Notes: generated by a model not told the origin, from the sequence alone. A stretch of 64,000 bases of DNA from Pseudomonadota bacterium (GCA_021812385.1 JAKANO010000003.1:1-64000); one strand, 5' to 3'. Shown: positions 24,426 through 33,834, counted from the stretch's first letter. Made by a program: numbers and translations.

Positions 24426-26381
24426 TTAGGCGGCCGCTACGTCTTGGTTGGCATCGTGTTGCAAGGCTTGCTGCAACTGATTTTGGATGGCGTTCAGCGC
24501 CGCTAACTGCTGCAAGACGCTGCTCTCCATGTGCTCCAGTTCGCTGATGCGGTCTTCCAGCGTATCGGTTGCTTTGTGAATGCGTTTGATGCTTTCCAAG
24601 CGCCGGCGCAGTTGCAGTTGATGCTCGCGCACTTGGGTTTCCATCGGCGCCATAATGGCCTTGAGCCAGTTGTCTGCGTCGCGGTTGGCGATTTCGTACA
24701 CCTGCACCACGCGTGTCGCCACCGTCTCGAAGAACTTCTTGGTTAGGCCGGAGCGTTCGCTGGCATAGACCATGATGGTGTTGAAGTGATCGTTATACGC
24801 CTTCTCCAGCTTGGCGATTTCCTTTTGATATTTCAGGGTGGAGAAAGGTGTGGTGACAGCCGGGTTCAGGCCATGCTCCTCGCTGAATTTTTTGTACATG
24901 GCCTCCATCATCAACTTGATCTCGTCCACTTGCTCGGTCGCTTTACCGACATTGTGCGAGATATCGCGGAAGAACGTGTTCATCGCTTCGCGAATGCCTC
25001 TGGTAAAGCGGCTTTTTTCCATTTGCGAGCGGATATCGCGGATCTCGGCCTTTAGCGCCTCCATGCCGAGGTAGCGGTAAAGCTTGTTGGTTTGGCTGGA
25101 AAACACCGAGCGTAGCGCCTGGAAGCGTTGCAGGCCTTTCTCGAAATTTTCTTTGTCGTGCTTGACCTTGAGCATCATGTGCTCGATCACGTCTTGGTTC
25201 TTGCCGCGCAGGCCTTTGAGTTCGTCGAGTTGATCGCGCACGCTGTTGAGGCGGCCACGCAAAATGACCGCGGTGGCCTCGAACATTTCGTTGAGCTCGC
25301 CCTCGGTATGATCGCGCACGATTTCTTGTTTGGACGGAATGAGCTCGTTGGATAAGGCTTGCTCCAACTCCAGCAAGCGGCTCTTGACGAGCAGCACGTC
25401 GTCGCCGTTCACTTTGGCGAGCAGGCCTTTTTGTGCCGATATCGGATAAATCTGATTGGCGTCGAGCGCCAGCAATTGCGCGGTGGTTTCGACTTGCTTG
25501 TCGATTTCGGCCTGGATCGCCGCTTCGGCTTTCAGTTCGTCCCACATGCCGTCAATCTTGTTGAGCACGACGATGCGGCCTTTTTGCCGGCCTTGGGTGT
25601 TGCCGATGTGATTGCGCCAAACTTCGATATCGCTCTTGGTCACGCCGGTATCGGCGGCGAGAATGAACAAAATCGCATGCGCGTTCGGCAGCAGGTTGAG
25701 CGTCAACTCCGGCTCGGTACCGATGGCGTTCAGCCCCGGCGTATCTAGAATCACCAAGCCTTGCTGCAACAAGGGGTGCGGAAAATTGATGATGGCGTGG
25801 CGCCAAGAGGGAATATCCACGGTGCCGTCATCGTGTACGGTGAGGATGTTGTCCGCATCGTTCGGATGGTACAAACCATAGCGCTCGGCGTCGGCCACCG
25901 GCACGCGCTTGGTTTCCGATACTTGCAGCAGCGCCTGCGTCATTGCATCGGCGGAATCCACGTCGAGTGGAAATACCTTCCATTCATCCGCATAACGCTT
26001 GTATTCGGTGGTGCTGGCATCGGTGGCGCGGGTTTCGATCGGCAGCAACATAATGCAGGGATCGCGGCCTTCCTCATACAGCAACTCGGTGGGGCACATG
26101 GTGGTGCGCCCGGCGCTGGAAGGCAGTAAACGTTGTTTATAGCCGGCGAAGAAGATGGCGTTGATCAGTTCCGATTTGCCGCGCGAAAACTCCGCGACGA
26201 AGGCGACGCTCAGTTTGTCGTCTTTCAAGCGGTCCAGGATGTGTTGAATGCGCAGATCGAATTGCGCGTCGTTAAGTTCTTGCTCATGCAGCCAGCGGCG
26301 TAGGTCCTGCACTTTATTTTGCAGTTGTTCGCGCCATGCGCTGTACGCTTCAAAGTGGGCGACTAGGTTGTCTCGAGTCAT
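24426..26381 (-). CDS. Dynamin-family GTPase
   Basis: The 651-residue protein has the dynamin GTPase domain: G1 FSRGKSELINA at residues 65-75, G3 LDTPGLNAIG near 212 and G4 VLNKIDG near 270. A long helical stalk region follows from about 330 to 640 with coiled-coil character (LQLRRRLESIKRIHKATDTL). Bacterial dynamin-like proteins bind and remodel membranes or act in stress and phage defence. A strong ribosome site (GGAGGC) precedes the ATG. It is a single-gene unit; many bacterial dynamins occur as pairs, and no partner is visible here. Confidence 0.88.
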   Translation of the reverse strand: MTRDNLVAHFEAYSAWREQLQNKVQDLRRWLHEQELNDAQFDLRIQHILDRLKDDKLSVAFVAEFSRGKSELINAIFFAGYKQRLLPSSAGRTTMCPTELLYEEGRDPCIMLLPIETRATDASTTEYKRYADEWKVFPLDVDSADAMTQALLQVSETKRVPVADAERYGLYHPNDADNILTVHDDGTVDIPSWRHAIINFPHPLLQQGLVILDTPGLNAIGTEPELTLNLLPNAHAILFILAADTGVTKSDIEVWRNHIGNTQGRQKGRIVVLNKIDGMWDELKAEAAIQAEIDKQVETTAQLLALDANQIYPISAQKGLLAKVNGDDVLLVKSRLLELEQALSNELIPSKQEIVRDHTEGELNEMFEATAVILRGRLNSVRDQLDELKGLRGKNQDVIEHMMLKVKHDKENFEKGLQRFQALRSVFSSQTNKLYRYLGMEALKAEIRDIRSQMEKSRFTRGIREAMNTFFRDISHNVGKATEQVDEIKLMMEAMYKKFSEEHGLNPAVTTPFSTLKYQKEIAKLEKAYNDHFNTIMVYASERSGLTKKFFETVATRVVQVYEIANRDADNWLKAIMAPMETQVREHQLQLRRRLESIKRIHKATDTLEDRISELEHMESSVLQQLAALNAIQNQLQQALQHDANQDVAAA

Positions 26382-26581
26382 AACGCCTCCGCTGGGATCA
26401 CATTAGGTGCGGCCACCGGGCGCGCACAATTGCATGTCAATCTAACACAAAAATCTATTAAAACAAAAGCGTTACAGTTGAAACTTAAAGCGCATTTTGC
26501 GGCCGATTCAAGCCATATCTGAAATCCAGTTTATGCAATATGGATGGCAAAGCAAGGAACAATTCGGCTAATCCCTGCCTC

Positions 26582-26587
26582 TATAAT
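26582..26587 (+). promoter_or_regulatory. Possible -10 box upstream of the oxidoreductase pair
   Basis: An exact TATAAT lies 71 bases before the start of the small subunit gene in the 277-bp divergent gap that also holds the dynamin promoter. No convincing -35 hexamer is found 16-18 bases upstream, so the call is tentative. Confidence 0.35.
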
Positions 26588-26658
26588 CAAGCCTTGCCGA
26601 AATCGGCTCAATTATGTAAGGCTTACTGGCTATCTTTAACGCCCAATTTGAAGGAAAC

Positions 26659-27276
26659 ATGAGCAAGACACTGCAAGCCTGGGAAGCCGCTTATTCCCCC
26701 GAATTTTATGCGCAATTGCCGAACAATTGGCAGCGTCGGAGCTTCTTGTTCGGCGCCACCAAGACCGCAACGGCCTTGGCGCTGGCGCCAATGTTGCTGC
26801 AACTGGCGGCCTGCAAGCGCCAGGAAGCTCCCGTCAATACACTGAGCCAACACCCGTGGCCGATTTTTGCCGCGGTGCAGGACATCTTGTTTCCCGCCGA
26901 TGGCAATGGCCCTTCGGCGCATGACATACAGGCCGCGCAATATTTGCAATTGGTGATACATACGCCGGATTTCGATGCGGCGGAACGCAAATTCATCTTG
27001 GATGGCGTCGCTTGGCTCGACCAGTATGCCCAAGAGAAAAACAAAAGCGCATTTCTCAGCCTGAACGCGCAACAAAAAGACGCCGTATTGCGCGCGATTA
27101 CCCAAAGCAACGCAGGCGACCGCTGGATCGCTGCGCTGCTGAATTATGTTTTGGAAGCGCTCTTGTGCGACCCGGTATACGGCGGCAATCTGAAAGGCAT
27201 CGGCTGGAATTGGCTGCAGCATCAGCCGGGCTTTCCGCGCCCCCCGAAACCCTATTACGAGCAAGCGAAGCTATGA
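26659..27276 (+). CDS. Gluconate 2-dehydrogenase subunit 3-like protein with Tat-type N-terminus
   Basis: The 205-residue protein has a twin-arginine-like signal starting at about residue 25 (WQRRSFLFGATKTATALALA), ending near LLQLAAC, which may also be a lipobox. The rest (ILFPADGNGPSAHDI, GVAWLDQYA, DPVYGGNLKGIGWNWL) matches the Gluconate_2-dh3 family, the small subunit that escorts a GMC-type flavoprotein. It overlaps the GMC gene by four bases (ATGA), so the two subunits are coupled. The complex is likely periplasmic and passes electrons to a cytochrome not encoded here. Confidence 0.85.
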   Translation: MSKTLQAWEAAYSPEFYAQLPNNWQRRSFLFGATKTATALALAPMLLQLAACKRQEAPVNTLSQHPWPIFAAVQDILFPADGNGPSAHDIQAAQYLQLVIHTPDFDAAERKFILDGVAWLDQYAQEKNKSAFLSLNAQQKDAVLRAITQSNAGDRWIAALLNYVLEALLCDPVYGGNLKGIGWNWLQHQPGFPRPPKPYYEQAKL

Positions 27277-28955
27277 ACGAATACGATATCTGCATCATCG
27301 GCAGCGGCGCCGGCGGCGGTCCCGTGGCGCTGACCTTGGCGCAGGCCGGCGCGTCGGTGGTGGTGCTGGAAAAAGGCCCTTGGTATACCGAAAAAACCTT
27401 TTTCAAGGACGAGAAAGGGGATGTGTATTACACCCCGAATTTGCGCGACGAACAGCATGTGGTGGAGCAGCGCGACGAAGACGATGCATGGACCAGCCAA
27501 CCCACCTCGGAATCGGGCTGGAGTTTTTGGAACGGCAATATGGTGGGCGGTTCATCGAATTTGATGAGCGGTTTTTTCACGCGCTTAAAGCCCGACGACT
27601 TCCGCTTGCGCAGCGCCTTCGGCGAGATCAAAGGCGCTAACGTGGTCGATTGGCCGATCAGCTATGAAGATCTGGAACCGTATTACGCCAAAGTGGAATC
27701 GGTTGTCGGCATCTCCGGGCGCGTCGTGCCGCATCCCTTCGCCGAGCCGCGCTCCACGCCGGATTTTCCCTATCCGCCGACCCAAGAGCACTTCCTGAGC
27801 AAGGTCGTCGACCGCGCTTGCGAGCAGCTCGGCCACCATTCCCTGCCCTTGCCGCGCGCGGTGCTGTCGCGGACGGACCCGAGCCAAGGGACGCGCCAGA
27901 GCTGCCAATACTCCGGTTATTGCGGCAGTTATGGCTGCGCCTCGGGTGCCAAAGGCAGCGCGCGCGCAGCACTTTTAGATCACGCCGTCAAAACCGGTCA
28001 TTGCGACATTCGCCCCCACGCCAAAGTGCAGCGCCTGATCAGCGACAACCAAGGCAAGGTGACGGCCGCGGAATACGTCGATGCCAAGGGCAGCACGCAA
28101 ACCATCCGCGCCAAGGTTTTTGTTGTCGCCTGCCAAGCCATCGAAACGTCGCGTCTATTGCTATTGTCCACCGGCCCCAAGCATGCGCAGGGCTTGGGCA
28201 ACCAATCCGGGCAAGTCGGCAAAAACCTGATCTTCTCCGCCGGCGGCGCCGGGCGCGGCGAATTCCGCTATGCAAAGTTTCCGCCGGAACAAGCGCGCGA
28301 ACTGAAATTGATCGGGCCATTTGTCGATCGCCATGTGCAGGATTGGTATTTTTACGACGATCCCAAAACCAAGCGCCGCATCAAAGGCGGCACCATCGAT
28401 TTTCTGCTGCGCCATCCCGATGCGATTGCGCGCGCGCAGAGTTTTCGCCGCGATAGCGAGGGCAAATTGGTCTGGGGCAGCTTATTGAAACAACGCTTAT
28501 TGCAGGATTTTACCGAGACCCAGTCCTTGGATTTCGAAGTATTCAACGACTGGCTGCCGACGGATGATTGCTACGTGACGCTGGATGGCAAGGTCAAGGA
28601 CAAATGGAATACGCCGGTTGCCAAAATGCGCTTGAATGCGCATCCGCATGATTTGGTGGTGGGCGAATACCTGGCGAAAAAAGGCGAAGAAATCATGCGC
28701 GCCATGGGCGCGGAGAATGTTTCCAGCAGCGTTTCCGATAGCCCGCCGGCGAATTTGGTCGCGGGCGGTTGCCGCTTCGGCAAAGACCCCAAGACCTCGG
28801 TGCTGGATCCCGACTGCCGCGTGCACACCGCGGAAAATGTGTTCGTCACCGATGGCTCCTTCATGCCCACCGGCGGCAGCGTGCCCTATACCTGGACCAT
28901 CTACGCCAATGCCTTTCGCGTCGCGGATATCATCAAGAAGCAGATGGCGCTTTAA
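27273..28955 (+). CDS. GMC-family FAD-dependent oxidoreductase
   Basis: I start the gene at ATG 27273 (ATGA overlap with the small subunit). An upstream start at 27012 would add 87 residues with no protein-like pattern inside the other gene. The 560-residue product has the FAD-binding motif IIGSGAGGGPVALTLAQAG at the N-terminus, an NMVGGSSNLMSG stretch, and the C-terminal GMC signature VTDGSFMPTGGSVPYTWTIY. Relatives oxidise sugar or alcohol substrates (gluconate or fructose dehydrogenase type). It lacks its own signal and probably follows its Tat partner to the periplasm. The substrate is not deducible. Confidence 0.9.
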   Translation: MNEYDICIIGSGAGGGPVALTLAQAGASVVVLEKGPWYTEKTFFKDEKGDVYYTPNLRDEQHVVEQRDEDDAWTSQPTSESGWSFWNGNMVGGSSNLMSGFFTRLKPDDFRLRSAFGEIKGANVVDWPISYEDLEPYYAKVESVVGISGRVVPHPFAEPRSTPDFPYPPTQEHFLSKVVDRACEQLGHHSLPLPRAVLSRTDPSQGTRQSCQYSGYCGSYGCASGAKGSARAALLDHAVKTGHCDIRPHAKVQRLISDNQGKVTAAEYVDAKGSTQTIRAKVFVVACQAIETSRLLLLSTGPKHAQGLGNQSGQVGKNLIFSAGGAGRGEFRYAKFPPEQARELKLIGPFVDRHVQDWYFYDDPKTKRRIKGGTIDFLLRHPDAIARAQSFRRDSEGKLVWGSLLKQRLLQDFTETQSLDFEVFNDWLPTDDCYVTLDGKVKDKWNTPVAKMRLNAHPHDLVVGEYLAKKGEEIMRAMGAENVSSSVSDSPPANLVAGGCRFGKDPKTSVLDPDCRVHTAENVFVTDGSFMPTGGSVPYTWTIYANAFRVADIIKKQMAL

Positions 28956-28960
28956 AAAAT

Positions 28961-29045
28961 TTTTGCCACAGAGGTCACAGAGTCCACAGAGAAAAGCATG
29001 GAATGTGATGGTCTCGGACTCGTCTATGTGTCCTCTGTGGCAAAA
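28961..29045. repeat. Dispersed intergenic palindrome (CACAGAG type), copy 1
   Basis: TTTTGCCACAGAGG at 28961-28974 is the exact reverse complement of 29032-29045, with further CACAGAG-type words inside the left arm. It fills the gap between the GMC oxidoreductase and the convergent mutM gene. Related hairpins lie at 49511-49579 and 50597-50656. It may fold as a terminator for either gene. Confidence 0.7.
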
Positions 29046-29061
29046 GAATTGATATTTCAAA

Positions 29062-29877
29062 TCAGCGCTGGCAGTGCGGGCAATAAAACGTCGAGCGCTG
29101 GCCTTGGCGGATTTGTCGAATGAGTCCGCCGCACTGGCGGCAGGCCGCGCCGGCGCGACCATAAACGGCGCTTTCCAGTTGAAAATAGCCCGGCTCGCCG
29201 TCGGCCTTCAAGAAATTTCGCAGCGTCGAACCGCCGGCGCGGATCGCGCGTTGCAGCGTCGCATTCACCGCATCACACAGGCGTTGCACGCGCGCCAGGC
29301 TCAAACGCTTAGCCTGGGTTTTAGGATTAATGCCCGCGACGAACAGCGCTTCGCTGGCGTATATATTGCCAACGCCGACCAGCAAGTGGCTATCCATCAA
29401 TACCTGTTTGATCGGGGCTGCGCGCGTGCGCGTATCCCGATAAAACTTTTCAGCCGTGAAATCGTCCGTCATCGGCTCCATGCCCAGCGTGGCGAGCAAG
29501 GGATGGGTGTCGGGATCATGCCCCGCCCACAGCACGGCGCCGAAACGGCGCGGATCGCACAAGCGCATCGCCATGCCGTTACGCAGCACCAAATCAAAGT
29601 GATCATGTTTGCCCGGCGCTGTGTGCGCCGGCAGGACACGCAAACTACCCGACATGCCGAGGTGCACCATGAGCCAGCCCGATTCGGTATCGAACAACAA
29701 ATATTTGGCGCGGCGCCGGATGTGCCGAATGTGTTTGCCGGGCAGCAGCGTCGTGAGTTGCTGCGGCACCGGCCAACGCAATGTGGGATGGCGAATGATG
29801 ACCGATTGAATTAGCTGGCCTTCGAGATGCGGCGCTAGGCCGCGGCGCGTGGTTTCGACTTCGGGGAGTTCTGGCAC
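29062..29877 (-). CDS. mutM: Formamidopyrimidine-DNA glycosylase
   Basis: This DNA repair glycosylase removes 8-oxoguanine and formamidopyrimidines. The 271 residues start from GTG and give MPELPEVETTRRGL; Pro2 is the catalytic nucleophile and Glu3 its acid partner. The helix-two-turn-helix motif (VGVGNIYASEALF) and the C-terminal zinc finger (CRQCGG...FYCPHCQ) are intact. GTG is accepted because the P2-E3 N-terminus is invariant. It lies 39 bases downstream of the DUF4340 gene in the same direction. Full length; no oddity. Confidence 0.96.
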   Translation of the reverse strand: MPELPEVETTRRGLAPHLEGQLIQSVIIRHPTLRWPVPQQLTTLLPGKHIRHIRRRAKYLLFDTESGWLMVHLGMSGSLRVLPAHTAPGKHDHFDLVLRNGMAMRLCDPRRFGAVLWAGHDPDTHPLLATLGMEPMTDDFTAEKFYRDTRTRAAPIKQVLMDSHLLVGVGNIYASEALFVAGINPKTQAKRLSLARVQRLCDAVNATLQRAIRAGGSTLRNFLKADGEPGYFQLESAVYGRAGAACRQCGGLIRQIRQGQRSTFYCPHCQR

Positions 29878-29916
29878 GGCAGCGTTCCTTGTCCGGCTAA
29901 CGATGAATGCGGAAAT

Positions 29917-30759
29917 TTAGGGTTTCGGTGCGAAACCAGGTTCCAGCAATGTTTTGCCGGCGGATGCGCTGAAACGATAGGCGAGGTGTTCATCTGCGCG
30001 CAGCAGCAGCCAGTCGTTGGCGTCGCGTGCAACGAATACCGTCACCGATTTACCGGATTGCGAGCGCACGCGTACGGTCATGGTGGATTGCAGTGCCGAC
30101 ATGGGTTGAACGCTCATGGCCAGCGCGTGACGCCATTCGTCGGCAAAGGCATTGACCGTATCTTGCGTGGGCGCGTCGGTTTGCGGCGTCATGCGCCAAG
30201 TACCGTTTTCACGCTGGAGCGTAAAGTGCGGAAATTCAAAAGCCACCGGCACTTCTTCGTCGGCCAGCAGTTGCTTGGAAATCAAGGTCTGGGCGGGCTT
30301 GGCCACATCGCTGAAATACACCGGCGAAATCAAATACACGGCACCTTGCGTGAGCACGTAGAGTTGATTGGAAAGCGGCTGCGTCGCGCCGAATATAAAT
30401 TCCTGCGCGCCCAGTTTGACGCGTGCCAGCGGTTTATCCAGTTCGAAGCGCGCCAGATCTTGTGCCGCCATGCGTTTTTCGCTTTGCGCCGAGAGCAGGC
30501 CCAATAAACTGTCGACGCGCAAGGCATCGGCGCGCGCGCTGAACGGTTCGGTCACGAACCAGCCATTAGTTTTTTTACGCAACACGACCTGGGGCTGATG
30601 CGCGAGCGCGATGCTGATTTCATCCACCTGCGTGGCGTTCAAAGGCGATAGTTTGTAGCGGGCGCTGTCGGGCGAGGCTTCGGGCTTTAAAAAAACCAAC
30701 CAAGCCAATGCGGCGACGGCCACGGCAAGGCCGAGATTGACCCAGAGTTGCCGCTTCAC
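29917..30759 (-). CDS. DUF4340 membrane-anchored protein
   Basis: I start at GTG 30759, whose GTGA overlaps the stop of the GldG-like gene; an upstream TTG at 30780 would lengthen the overlap. The 280-residue product has one N-terminal membrane anchor (LGLAVAVAALAWLVFLK) and a soluble exterior part with repeated beta-rich DUF4340 units (TNGWFVTEPFSARAD; NGTWRMTPQTDAPTQ). DUF4340 proteins often follow Gld-type ABC modules and probably sit on the periplasmic side. The molecular role is unknown. Confidence 0.82.
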   Translation of the reverse strand: MKRQLWVNLGLAVAVAALAWLVFLKPEASPDSARYKLSPLNATQVDEISIALAHQPQVVLRKKTNGWFVTEPFSARADALRVDSLLGLLSAQSEKRMAAQDLARFELDKPLARVKLGAQEFIFGATQPLSNQLYVLTQGAVYLISPVYFSDVAKPAQTLISKQLLADEEVPVAFEFPHFTLQRENGTWRMTPQTDAPTQDTVNAFADEWRHALAMSVQPMSALQSTMTVRVRSQSGKSVTVFVARDANDWLLLRADEHLAYRFSASAGKTLLEPGFAPKP

Positions 30760-32099
30760 GATTTTCTTCTGCGCCACCAAATCAGGCCGCCGGCCAGCAG
30801 CAAGCCCAGGGGCAGCACGAACAGAAAGCCGATCACCAGCATGCGCTTGGTGTTTTCCGAGAGCAGGACTTGCGCATCCTGGGTGGCGCGCGGCTGGATC
30901 GTAATGAAGTCATCGTCGCCGGCGAGCCAATTGATGGCATTCAAACCGAGATCGAGGTTGCCGCCATTGCCGAGAAATTGGTTGGCGAGGAAGTTGCCGT
31001 TGCCGACCACCACCACGCGCTGCGTGCGCTCATCCACGGTGCGTTGCAGCGCCACCGCGATATTGATCGGGCCGGGCTTATCGTAGCCTTTATCGAAAGC
31101 GACAGGCTTATCCAGGGCGCCGGTTTCCAGCCAGCCGCGCGCCGCGACTTGAATCAGCGGTGTGGCCTTCCAGCCGCTCTCGCTGTCCAGCGGCACCACT
31201 TCGCGCGCATACGGGAACAAGGTGATGAGATTGAAATTTTGCAGTAGGGGATGCTGGCCATAAGCTGCGCCCACGGCCACCGTGGCATCGGCATTCATTG
31301 CCTTCGCTTGCAGATCGATGACCGTGCCTGGAGTGAGCGCGATGCTCAATTGTTCGGTGAGCGGCTGCAGCCCATGCAGCGGCTCGGTGTCGACCAGCCA
31401 TAACAAGTTGCCGCCGCGCTGCACGTATTGCTTGAGCTTGGCGACTTCTGTCGGCAACAGATCGACGCGCGGGCCGGCGATGACCAAGACCGAGATGTTG
31501 TGCGGTACTTCTTGCGCCAGCACCAGGTTCAAGGGTGCGCTTTTAAAGCCGCGCTTGGCGAGCTGCGCGCCGAAATCGCCGAGGTCGTGATTCGCCACGC
31601 CATCCAGCTTGCGCTCGCCATGGCCGTCCAGATACATCACCAGCCGATCTTTATCGCGCGCCAAGCGCACCAGCAAATTGATAAAGGCGGATTCGTTGTA
31701 GCTGGTCAAGCGATCCGAGCGCTGGCCGATTTGCACCACGGCTTCGCCGGCTTGTTGAATGCCGGCCTGGCGCGCTAACTGGGGTTGCTCGTCCGGGTCG
31801 ATGAATTTGATTTTGAGATCGGGCTTCGCGCGCTGATACGGCGCAAAGAAAAATTTTACGGCATCGCCCACGCGGGTTTTGGCGCCGGCATAGACGGTGA
31901 CGTTGATCGGCTCTTTTAACTTGCTGAGCTGTGCAATGCTGCCGGGGCTTAAGCTGTTGCGGCCGTTGAGCGTGATGTCCCAACTCTTGTGATACGTGCG
32001 CGTGACCGCGCCCAGCAAGCCCGCCACTAGGAGCAGCAAAGCGACGAATAGCCAATAGTGCGAACTGAGCTGAAGCTTGGTTTTGCGATCCAGTTCCAT
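30756..32099 (-). CDS. GldG-like auxiliary component of an ABC system
   Basis: I use ATG 32099, two bases after the GldF-like gene's stop; longer versions would lie inside that gene. The 447-residue protein has an N-terminal membrane segment (YWLFVALLLLVAGLLGAV), a large exterior ABC_transp_aux domain (ITLNGRNSLSPGSIAQL, VTVYAGAKTRVGDAV, VLVIAGPRVDLLPTEVAKL) and a C-terminal membrane segment (VIGFLFVLPLGLLLAGGLIWW). This matches GldG of Bacteroidetes gliding systems and its proteobacterial relatives, whose substrate is unknown. It forms one operon with the ATPase, permease and DUF4340 protein. Confidence 0.86.
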   Translation of the reverse strand: MELDRKTKLQLSSHYWLFVALLLLVAGLLGAVTRTYHKSWDITLNGRNSLSPGSIAQLSKLKEPINVTVYAGAKTRVGDAVKFFFAPYQRAKPDLKIKFIDPDEQPQLARQAGIQQAGEAVVQIGQRSDRLTSYNESAFINLLVRLARDKDRLVMYLDGHGERKLDGVANHDLGDFGAQLAKRGFKSAPLNLVLAQEVPHNISVLVIAGPRVDLLPTEVAKLKQYVQRGGNLLWLVDTEPLHGLQPLTEQLSIALTPGTVIDLQAKAMNADATVAVGAAYGQHPLLQNFNLITLFPYAREVVPLDSESGWKATPLIQVAARGWLETGALDKPVAFDKGYDKPGPINIAVALQRTVDERTQRVVVVGNGNFLANQFLGNGGNLDLGLNAINWLAGDDDFITIQPRATQDAQVLLSENTKRMLVIGFLFVLPLGLLLAGGLIWWRRRKS

Positions 32100-32101
32100 G
32101 C

Positions 32102-32845
32102 TTAACCTTGCATCCGACGGCGGTCGAGAATTTTGCTGGCGAGCACCAGCAGGGTCACGGTCAGGATCACCAGGAAGGATAGGTTGGAGGTGTCGATCAA
32201 GCCTTTGGCGAGGATTTCGAAGTGGCTCAAGGGCGAAAGATAGTTGGACGTCGCATTGGGATCCGTCGCCAGGATATTCAGCAGCATGAGCAACACCAGC
32301 GCCATGAAAGTGCCGAAGCCGGCGAGCAGGGGGTGCGCGGTTAAGGATGAGATCAATAAACCGAGTGCCGAATAAACCGCCAGCAATAGCACCAGCGCCA
32401 ACAGGTTCGCGCCGATCAGGCCCCAATCAACCACGCCACCCAAAGCCAAGCTGGCCGACATCAGCGTGAGCAAGCCCACCGGGATCAGCAAGAAGAGCAT
32501 CAGCCCGCAGAATTTCCCCAAGGCAATTTCGGCGGAGGAAATCGGTGCGCTGAGCAGTAAAGAGATGGTGCGATTACGATACTCGTCGCTGAGCAGCCGC
32601 ATGCTGAGTAGCGCCACCGCCACTTGCAGCAAAATGGCGGCAAAATAAAAGGAGCCGCCGACGACGATTTCCGTCACGCCGGGCGGATTGGCCAGTTGCT
32701 GGATGCGCGGCATGATCTCGAAATATTGGCTCAGGTACCAGAAAAAAACCAAGGCCATCACCAGTTGTATCACCGCCAGGATTACCCAAGCCAAGGGTGA
32801 GGCGAACAGGGAGCGGAATTCTTTCCAAGCCAGCGTGGCGATCAT
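32102..32845 (-). CDS. GldF-like ABC-2 permease
   Basis: ATG 32845 overlaps the ATPase stop by four bases (ATGA) and gives MIATLAWKEFRSLFASPLAW, the usual N-terminus of this family; a longer reading from 32938 is out of keeping. The 247 residues hold six membrane segments, with the ABC-2 mark LLSDEYRNRTISLLLSAPIS in the first cytoplasmic loop. It is the membrane component paired with the GldA-like ATPase. Neighbours and order A-F-G match the gliding-type module, although gliding itself cannot be concluded. Confidence 0.88.
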   Translation of the reverse strand: MIATLAWKEFRSLFASPLAWVILAVIQLVMALVFFWYLSQYFEIMPRIQQLANPPGVTEIVVGGSFYFAAILLQVAVALLSMRLLSDEYRNRTISLLLSAPISSAEIALGKFCGLMLFLLIPVGLLTLMSASLALGGVVDWGLIGANLLALVLLLAVYSALGLLISSLTAHPLLAGFGTFMALVLLMLLNILATDPNATSNYLSPLSHFEILAKGLIDTSNLSFLVILTVTLLVLASKILDRRRMQG

Positions 32846-33795
32846 GCGGCGGCCTCGGTGTTCTGTTCGGTGCGGGTTAACGCGGCAAATACATCTTCCA
32901 AGCTGGTATGCTCCGGGGTCATCTGAGTAAGGCCCCAATCGTTGCGGGCTGCGGCCTGCGTAATGGTCTGGGCGAGCGCGCTATCCGGCGCGCAGGGTAC
33001 TTGAAATAGGCCGTTATCGCGTCTTTGTGCGGCGCTGGCGCCGGTCATGGCGATGAAGCTTTCCAGCGTCGGCGGGCGCGCAAATCCCAGCAACAGGATT
33101 TCCGTTTGCTGCGAGCGGCGCAGGCCTTCGATACTGTCGGAAAACACGATTCTCCCGTGATGCATGATATGCACGCGGTCGCACACCGCTTCGACTTCCG
33201 GCAGGATATGGGTGGAAAGAATCACGCTATGGTTGGCCGAGAGTTCGCGGATCAGCGCGCGTATGTCGCGGATTTGATTCGGGTCCAGGCCCACCGTCGG
33301 TTCATCCAAGATCACCACGTCCGGTTGATGCAGGATGGCTTGCGCGATGCCGACGCGCTGTTGATACCCCTTGGAGAGATGGGCGATTAAGCGCCGCCCC
33401 ATGTCGGCCAAACCGCAGCGCGCCTTGGCTTGTTGCACCGCTTGCGCCAAGGCTGTGCGCGGAATGCGATGCAAGCGGGCGCAAAAAGCCAGAAATTCAT
33501 CGACGTTCAACTCGCGATAAAGCGGCGGCGTTTCGGGCAAATAGCCGATTCTGGCCTTGGCGCGCTTGGGTTGCTCCAGCAAATCGATGCCGCAGACGGC
33601 AATACTTCCGGAACTTGGCGCCAGATTACCAGTCAGCATCTGCATGGTCGTGGATTTTCCGGCGCCGTTTGGACCCAACAGTCCCAGCACTTCACCGCGT
33701 TTTAATTCCAAGTCGAGTTCGGCCACCGCCAAGCCAGTTCCATAGCGGCGGGTAAGACGATGTGCGGCAAGGGTAATGTCGATTGGCTGAGGCAT
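32842..33795 (-). CDS. GldA-like ABC transporter ATP-binding protein
   Basis: The 317-residue ATPase (ATG 33795; a GTG at 33825 is an alternative) has Walker A LLGPNGAGKSTTMQ, signature LSKGYQQRVGIAQA, Walker B VVILDEPTVGLDPNQ and an H-loop in VILSTHILPEVE. A C-terminal extension of about 80 residues ends with DVFAALTR, typical of ABC-2/CcmA-like ATPases. It drives the downstream permease. Its promoter region is shared with the divergent TPR lipoprotein gene. Confidence 0.9.
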   Translation of the reverse strand: MPQPIDITLAAHRLTRRYGTGLAVAELDLELKRGEVLGLLGPNGAGKSTTMQMLTGNLAPSSGSIAVCGIDLLEQPKRAKARIGYLPETPPLYRELNVDEFLAFCARLHRIPRTALAQAVQQAKARCGLADMGRRLIAHLSKGYQQRVGIAQAILHQPDVVILDEPTVGLDPNQIRDIRALIRELSANHSVILSTHILPEVEAVCDRVHIMHHGRIVFSDSIEGLRRSQQTEILLLGFARPPTLESFIAMTGASAAQRRDNGLFQVPCAPDSALAQTITQAAARNDWGLTQMTPEHTSLEDVFAALTRTEQNTEAAA

Positions 33796-33834
33796 GCTTG
33801 GTTGTGCGCGCTTTAATTTACGCACAGTGGGCGC

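Noticed and set aside
27012-27272. Upstream extension of the GMC oxidoreductase frame
   Set aside because: It lies wholly inside the small-subunit gene and shows no domain-like pattern; the FAD motif begins right after ATG 27273.
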